From RGIG4097 sp964599875 (GTDB lineage: Bacteria; Bacillota; Clostridia; Christensenellales; CAG-917), in contig CAZRHE010000022.1 of the NCBI GenBank assembly GCA_964599875.1, positions 1 through 26,843 of the forward strand: a DNA stretch of 26,843 nucleotides, in the 5' to 3' direction. The notes under the pieces are model-generated. The model was not told the origin of the DNA. It saw only the letters and a program-made list of their open reading frames with translations, and searched no databases. This document shows, piece by piece, positions 23,518 to 26,843 of this stretch (positions within the stretch are counted from its first letter, which is position 1; the number at the start of each line of letters is the position of its first letter). The translations under genes and the position numbers were made by a program.

Positions 23518-24002
23518 TTTCAAGGCGTACTTATACACGGATTGGACTTGTTCGAAGACGGAACACGAGGCGCGACGCGCCGAGAACTTCGAGTGTTGAG
23601 CGGCGTCGCAAGGCACTTTGCGCTATGCCCTCTTGCGAGGGCTTTATGCGCCGAACCTTGCTCCTTTTCCCCCTTCTGCGAAAATTAGCGCCTGTTCTCA
23701 ACAAAGTGCTATAACTAATTGCCGTTGGCTTATTTTCGCAGTGGGGGTGCCCCTGCCTTGCGCCAGTACAAGCGACTGCGCACATTGGGTTCGCGAAGCG
23801 GTGCGCACAAAGCGCAGTGACATAACGAGGAACGTTGCCTAACGCGAAACCGAGTGTGTCCCCGTGCGCAAGCACCCGTCGTGGGTCCCTTTAGGGGGAA
23901 CGACGGTGGGGGAAACACGTGAGGAAAGGGGAAATATAAATCAAGGGATTATGCACGTACTCTTTTATTTGCTACTTGGGCGTGGGATTATCGCGTCGTC
24001 GC
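23518..24002 (-). repeat. Structured mosaic repeat, copy B (reverse orientation)
   Basis: Read on the minus strand, this repeats the order of copy A: GATAATCCC box (23981-24002), the TATATTTCCCCTTTCCTCACG block, the junction unit closed by 23909-23918 and 23854-23863 with its small hairpin GTGC-TTGC-GCAC (23864-23875), and the AACGTTCCTCGTTAT block. The long stem (23676-23685 with 23732-23741), the nested stem-loop (23608-23661) and the palindromic unit follow. The last lies in a 54-nt block (23551-23604) identical to 15515-15568 in copy A. The 40-nt module at 23755-23794 occurs in copy A at a different place. It lacks the 90-nt insert of copy A. A 9-bp inverted repeat (23987-23995 with 24010-24018) marks its boundary. 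There is no credible protein gene. Confidence 0.85.
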
Positions 24003-24058
24003 AATAAGTCGCGATAATAATATATAATATATTATGTTAGATATACAAAATTTCCTTA

Positions 24059-24087
24059 TTGACACTTTTTGCGTAATCGACTATAAT
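24059..24087 (+). promoter_or_regulatory. Consensus promoter of the 800-aa lipoprotein gene
   Basis: TTGACA (24059-24064), 17 nt and TATAAT (24082-24087) match all twelve consensus positions and are preceded by a very AT-rich stretch (24014-24058). Initiation is predicted near 24094 with a 70-nt leader. Together with AGGAGG at 24152-24157 this suggests very high expression. Confidence 0.88.
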
Positions 24088-24163
24088 ATTTACGTATCAA
24101 CTGTATAGCTCAAACACAAACTAACAAAAATTAAAACAACGTATTTTTCATAGGAGGATAATT

Positions 24164-26566
24164 ATGAAAAAGTTTGACATCAAAAAGTTGTTGATTTTGG
24201 TGCTCGCGTTCGTTCTCGTATTTGCTCTCGTTGCATGTAACAACGACGGCGACGATGGCGACAAAGACGATAGCGGCAAGAAGCCCAGCAACATTGTTGA
24301 CGACGACGAGAAGAAGGACCCCACGCCTCCCGTGGACGACGACGTCTTGTATGCGGAAGATTTCTTTGAGAAACTCTGGAACGGCGCATCCGTTATCGGT
24401 CAAGAAGAAATCGGCGCAAACGACGATATCGGCATCGACCTCGGACTTTCCCTCGGCGTTACCAACAAAGGCGATGAACTCATCACCCTCGGCATCGATG
24501 CGAATCTCGTTCTCGACAGAGACGACAACGCAAACTCTGCAGTGAAAGTGAAGATTCACGACCTCACCGGCGAAGACGACAACAACTGGCTCACCCTTTA
24601 TTTGTTCCTCGACAATCCTTACGTGGGTTACGTCGATTGGTCCTATGGTGAAACCAAAGCGTCCTTCCAAGTCGGATTCGACGTCGGCTTCAACAACACC
24701 TGGGCAAGCGCAATCACCAAGTTCCTTACCGGACAAACCGAAACCCCCGTTAAAGTTTCCGGCAAGACAATTTCCGAAATCATCACCCTCTTCACCAAAG
24801 ATATGGGCGACGCCTGGGGTCTTGACGGCTTCATCAACTCTTTGACCTCTACCTTCGATCTCCAAGATACTATCAATTCCGCCGTTGACATGGTCACCGG
24901 AATATTGGGAATCGAGGCAAGCGCAAGCGACGGATTCCTTCCTCTTCTCAAAGTCCTCGGACCCACTCTCTGCAAAGAAGACGAAGACGCAGACTACTTC
25001 CCTTGCTCCATCGAAGACGGTCTTTACACCATGCCTATCAACTTCAACCTCAACGGCATCCTCGGCGGCCTCTTCAGTGACAGCGCAACGGGAACCGCAA
25101 CCGACCAAAAAGATAAAGATGGTAACACCATTTACACCGAACCCGATACCTCCATCAGCTATATCGGCACCATGTTGAGTGGTTTGTTCGGCACCGCCAA
25201 AGATAACCTCCTTTTGACGAACTTGAAACTTCAATACGGTCTTGACGAAGACGAAAATCTCGATGGTTTCTATATCAACGCAGGTCTTACCCTCAACAAG
25301 GCAGGCACGCAATCCCTCGACCTCAAGATCGGTATCGACAGACTTAGATTCCACAACGTTACCGGTCAAACCGCAGAACAAGCACTCGGTTTCGCAGGCG
25401 AAGACGCATATGCGGAAAACTTCGAATTTGACGTCAAACTCGGCGCGAAACTCGAAAACGACGTACTCGTCATGGGCGACTTCAACTACAACGGTGCATA
25501 CGAAGTCGAAATCAAAGGTATGATCGACCTTCTCCATGCAACCAACAACAAGACCGCTATCCAAGCAACCGCAACTTACAATACCAAAGAAATCGTGAAA
25601 GCGGTTTACACCTCTCAAAACGTCGGCAACTGGGGACAAATCATCGTCACCGTTGACAACACTGTTGCATTTGCAGACGGCGAAGGCGGCAGCATCGTCG
25701 GCGCACTCGGCAAATACGTGATGCCCATCGCAGTCAAAGCACTTGCAGGTGCGAAACTTGAAAGCGGCGAAGCAAACGTTGCTCTCAACGATGCAGGCCT
25801 CGTGCTCGCAAACGCACTCTACGTCGAAAACTTCGCAGACGCGGCGGCAGTCGTGGCAGAAGGCGCAACCTTCACTTACGACACCAACTTCAAGGGCGCA
25901 GTCATCGAACAAATCGACCTCGTCGGTCTCTTCGTCGGCCTCTTCGGAGCAGAAGAACCCTCCTATGCAGAATCCTCTGCAACGTATGATACTAACGGCA
26001 AGAGAAAACTTGAAGACGCAGATTATCTTGATGAAAACGGCAACCTCATCTGGATTGCAAACATCCCCAGCATCATCAAAATCGTCACCGACAGCATCTC
26101 CAGAGAAAACGACGTCGTCAGCCTCTCCGTTAACGTAGCAAACGTCATCGGCAAAGTCTTCGCAAAAGGCCACGGCCCCAGCAGCCTCGATCAATTCGTC
26201 AACGGCAGTGAAGATGCAAAAGTCGAAGGCCTCTTCACCGAAGAAGACAATGCATGGCTCGAAGAGACTTTCGCAGGCAGCACTTGGATTAGCACGGGCG
26301 ATTCTATCGCAAACCTCTTCAAGAGCACTGTGAGCATCAGCATCTCCGATGATCCTGAAATCGCAATCTCCGTCGCAACCCAAGGCAACGGCAAGGTTTC
26401 CATCAGCCTCACCGCAAGCATCGAAGACAGCGAAAGCGAAATCACCTACACTGCAACTCGTCCCGAAGCAGTCGGCAACTACTTCGACATGAACAACAGT
26501 GTCATCACTGACAGCACCGGCGTTTGGGCAGTCCTCTGCATCGCAAGACAAGCACAACAAGCGTAA
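24164..26566 (+). CDS. Large acidic lipoprotein, function unknown
   Basis: An 800-residue predicted lipoprotein. The signal peptide (1-24) has lipobox LVAC with Cys25. Directly after it lies a ~35-residue Asp/Lys/Gly/Pro-rich linker that would lift the domain off the membrane. The body is rich in Asp, Glu, Asn, Gly, Val and Ile, with many alternating-hydrophobic strands (for example LGIDANLVLD, GFDVGFNNT, KLQYGLDED, LDLKIGIDRLRF, FEFDVKLGAKL, VSISISDDPEIAISVATQG), suggesting large beta-sheet or lipid-binding-like domains. I recognise no family and no catalytic motif. AGGAGG lies 6 nt before ATG, a perfect promoter stands upstream and a strong terminator follows, so it is a monocistronic and probably abundant surface protein. 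It is flanked by repeat copies B and C in opposite orientations. Confidence 0.88.
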   Translation: MKKFDIKKLLILVLAFVLVFALVACNNDGDDGDKDDSGKKPSNIVDDDEKKDPTPPVDDDVLYAEDFFEKLWNGASVIGQEEIGANDDIGIDLGLSLGVTNKGDELITLGIDANLVLDRDDNANSAVKVKIHDLTGEDDNNWLTLYLFLDNPYVGYVDWSYGETKASFQVGFDVGFNNTWASAITKFLTGQTETPVKVSGKTISEIITLFTKDMGDAWGLDGFINSLTSTFDLQDTINSAVDMVTGILGIEASASDGFLPLLKVLGPTLCKEDEDADYFPCSIEDGLYTMPINFNLNGILGGLFSDSATGTATDQKDKDGNTIYTEPDTSISYIGTMLSGLFGTAKDNLLLTNLKLQYGLDEDENLDGFYINAGLTLNKAGTQSLDLKIGIDRLRFHNVTGQTAEQALGFAGEDAYAENFEFDVKLGAKLENDVLVMGDFNYNGAYEVEIKGMIDLLHATNNKTAIQATATYNTKEIVKAVYTSQNVGNWGQIIVTVDNTVAFADGEGGSIVGALGKYVMPIAVKALAGAKLESGEANVALNDAGLVLANALYVENFADAAAVVAEGATFTYDTNFKGAVIEQIDLVGLFVGLFGAEEPSYAESSATYDTNGKRKLEDADYLDENGNLIWIANIPSIIKIVTDSISRENDVVSLSVNVANVIGKVFAKGHGPSSLDQFVNGSEDAKVEGLFTEEDNAWLEETFAGSTWISTGDSIANLFKSTVSISISDDPEIAISVATQGNGKVSISLTASIEDSESEITYTATRPEAVGNYFDMNNSVITDSTGVWAVLCIARQAQQA

Positions 26567-26583
26567 TCAGCCGCAAACAACAC

Positions 26584-26620
26584 AAAACAAAAGCACCGCC
26601 ACACGGCGGTGTTTTGTTTT
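26584..26620 (+). terminator. Terminator of the large lipoprotein gene
   Basis: CACCGCC (26594-26600) and GGCGGTG (26605-26611) pair around ACAC. The stem is extended by nine pairs between AAAACAAAA (26584-26592) and TTTTGTTTT (26612-26620) with one bulged G. The T-run makes it a strong intrinsic terminator. Confidence 0.92.
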
Positions 26621-26843
26621 AGGGAAGAAGTAATAGGGAAGAGGTAAGAAGTGTGGGAATCTCGCGGAAGCGTTCCGTCGTCGCTTTCGTATCGAAAGCG
26701 AAATAGGTTATAGTGCTTGTACTTTAATCTATATTTCCCCTTTCCTCACGTGTTTCCCCCACCATCGTTCCCCCCTAAAGGGACCCACGACGGGTGCTTA
26801 CGCACGGGGACACACTCGGTTTCGCGTTAAGTAACGTTCCTCG
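26621..26843 (+). repeat. Structured mosaic repeat, copy C (cut by window end)
   Basis: The left part (26621-26654) is a purine-rich stretch whose complement closely matches the polypyrimidine tail at the right end of copy A, that is, it is inverted relative to it. After a perfect 9-bp hairpin (26681-26689 with 26693-26701) the sequence follows copy A: the TCTATATTTCCCC box, CACGTGTT, the junction unit with hairpin GTGC-TTAC-GCAC, and a 32-nt block (26812-26843) identical to 15244-15275. It lacks the 90-nt insert of copy A, as copy B does. The remainder lies beyond the window. Confidence 0.85.

Noticed and set aside
23481..23875. Open frames within copy B
   Set aside because: Same reasons as in copy A: no binding site, no conserved frame, sequence explained by hairpins.
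24131..26560. 809-codon open frame antisense to the large lipoprotein gene
   Set aside because: It is a shadow of the codon usage of the sense gene (Asp/Glu/Val/Cys-rich composition). The sense strand has promoter, binding site, signal peptide and terminator.

Overview
This window reads as part of the chromosome of a Bacillota (Firmicutes) bacterium, most like an uncultured Clostridia-type lineage. The evidence is the strong AGGAG-type ribosome binding sites, near-consensus sigma-A promoters, a lipoprotein-type YidC, a compact rpmH-rnpA-yidD-yidC-jag-mnmE-mnmG run and two large lipoproteins. I cannot name a genus from the sequence alone. Almost all of the window is housekeeping sequence; the unusual material is in three non-coding stretches.

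Layout. 1-3.7 kb: the 3' three quarters of gyrA, then a GH13 alpha-glucosidase. 3.7-6.5 kb, minus strand: ychF then argS, converging on the glucosidase at a bidirectional terminator. 6.6-13.5 kb, plus strand: uppP, then a consensus promoter and the rpmH-rnpA-yidD-yidC-jag-mnmE-mnmG operon (ribosomal protein, RNase P protein, membrane insertion, RNA-binding regulator, tRNA wobble-uridine modification), closed by a terminator. 13.5-14.8 kb: glmM (peptidoglycan precursor supply), whose promoter sits so close to its GTG start that the mRNA should be leaderless or nearly so. 14.8-15.76 kb: no protein gene, but a promoter-terminator pair that looks like a small-RNA gene, then a long structured repeat (copy A). 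15.76-16.65 kb, minus strand: trxB. 16.8-21.0 kb, plus strand: asnS, asnA and aspS, an asparagine/aspartate cluster of three related class II synthetase folds. 21.1-23.3 kb: a beta-propeller-like lipoprotein and an SDR reductase. 23.3-24.16 kb: no protein gene, but nested hairpins and repeat copy B in reverse orientation. 24.16-26.57 kb: an 800-residue lipoprotein of unknown function with a perfect-consensus promoter. 26.6 kb to the end: repeat copy C, cut by the window edge.

The most interesting signal is the repeat family. Copies A, B and C share long identical blocks (54 nt identical between A and B, 32 nt between A and C). They differ by insertion, loss and relocation of modules. Several stems keep their pairing although both strands of the stem have changed, which suggests selection on a folded RNA or single-stranded DNA. 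None carries a credible protein gene. The second signal is the roughly 90-nt candidate sRNA at about 14928-15020, with a 5' hairpin, an exposed C-rich segment complementary to Shine-Dalgarno sequences and a long terminator hairpin.

All conclusions come from reading the sequence. Family assignments rest on recognised motifs, and no search or folding program was run.
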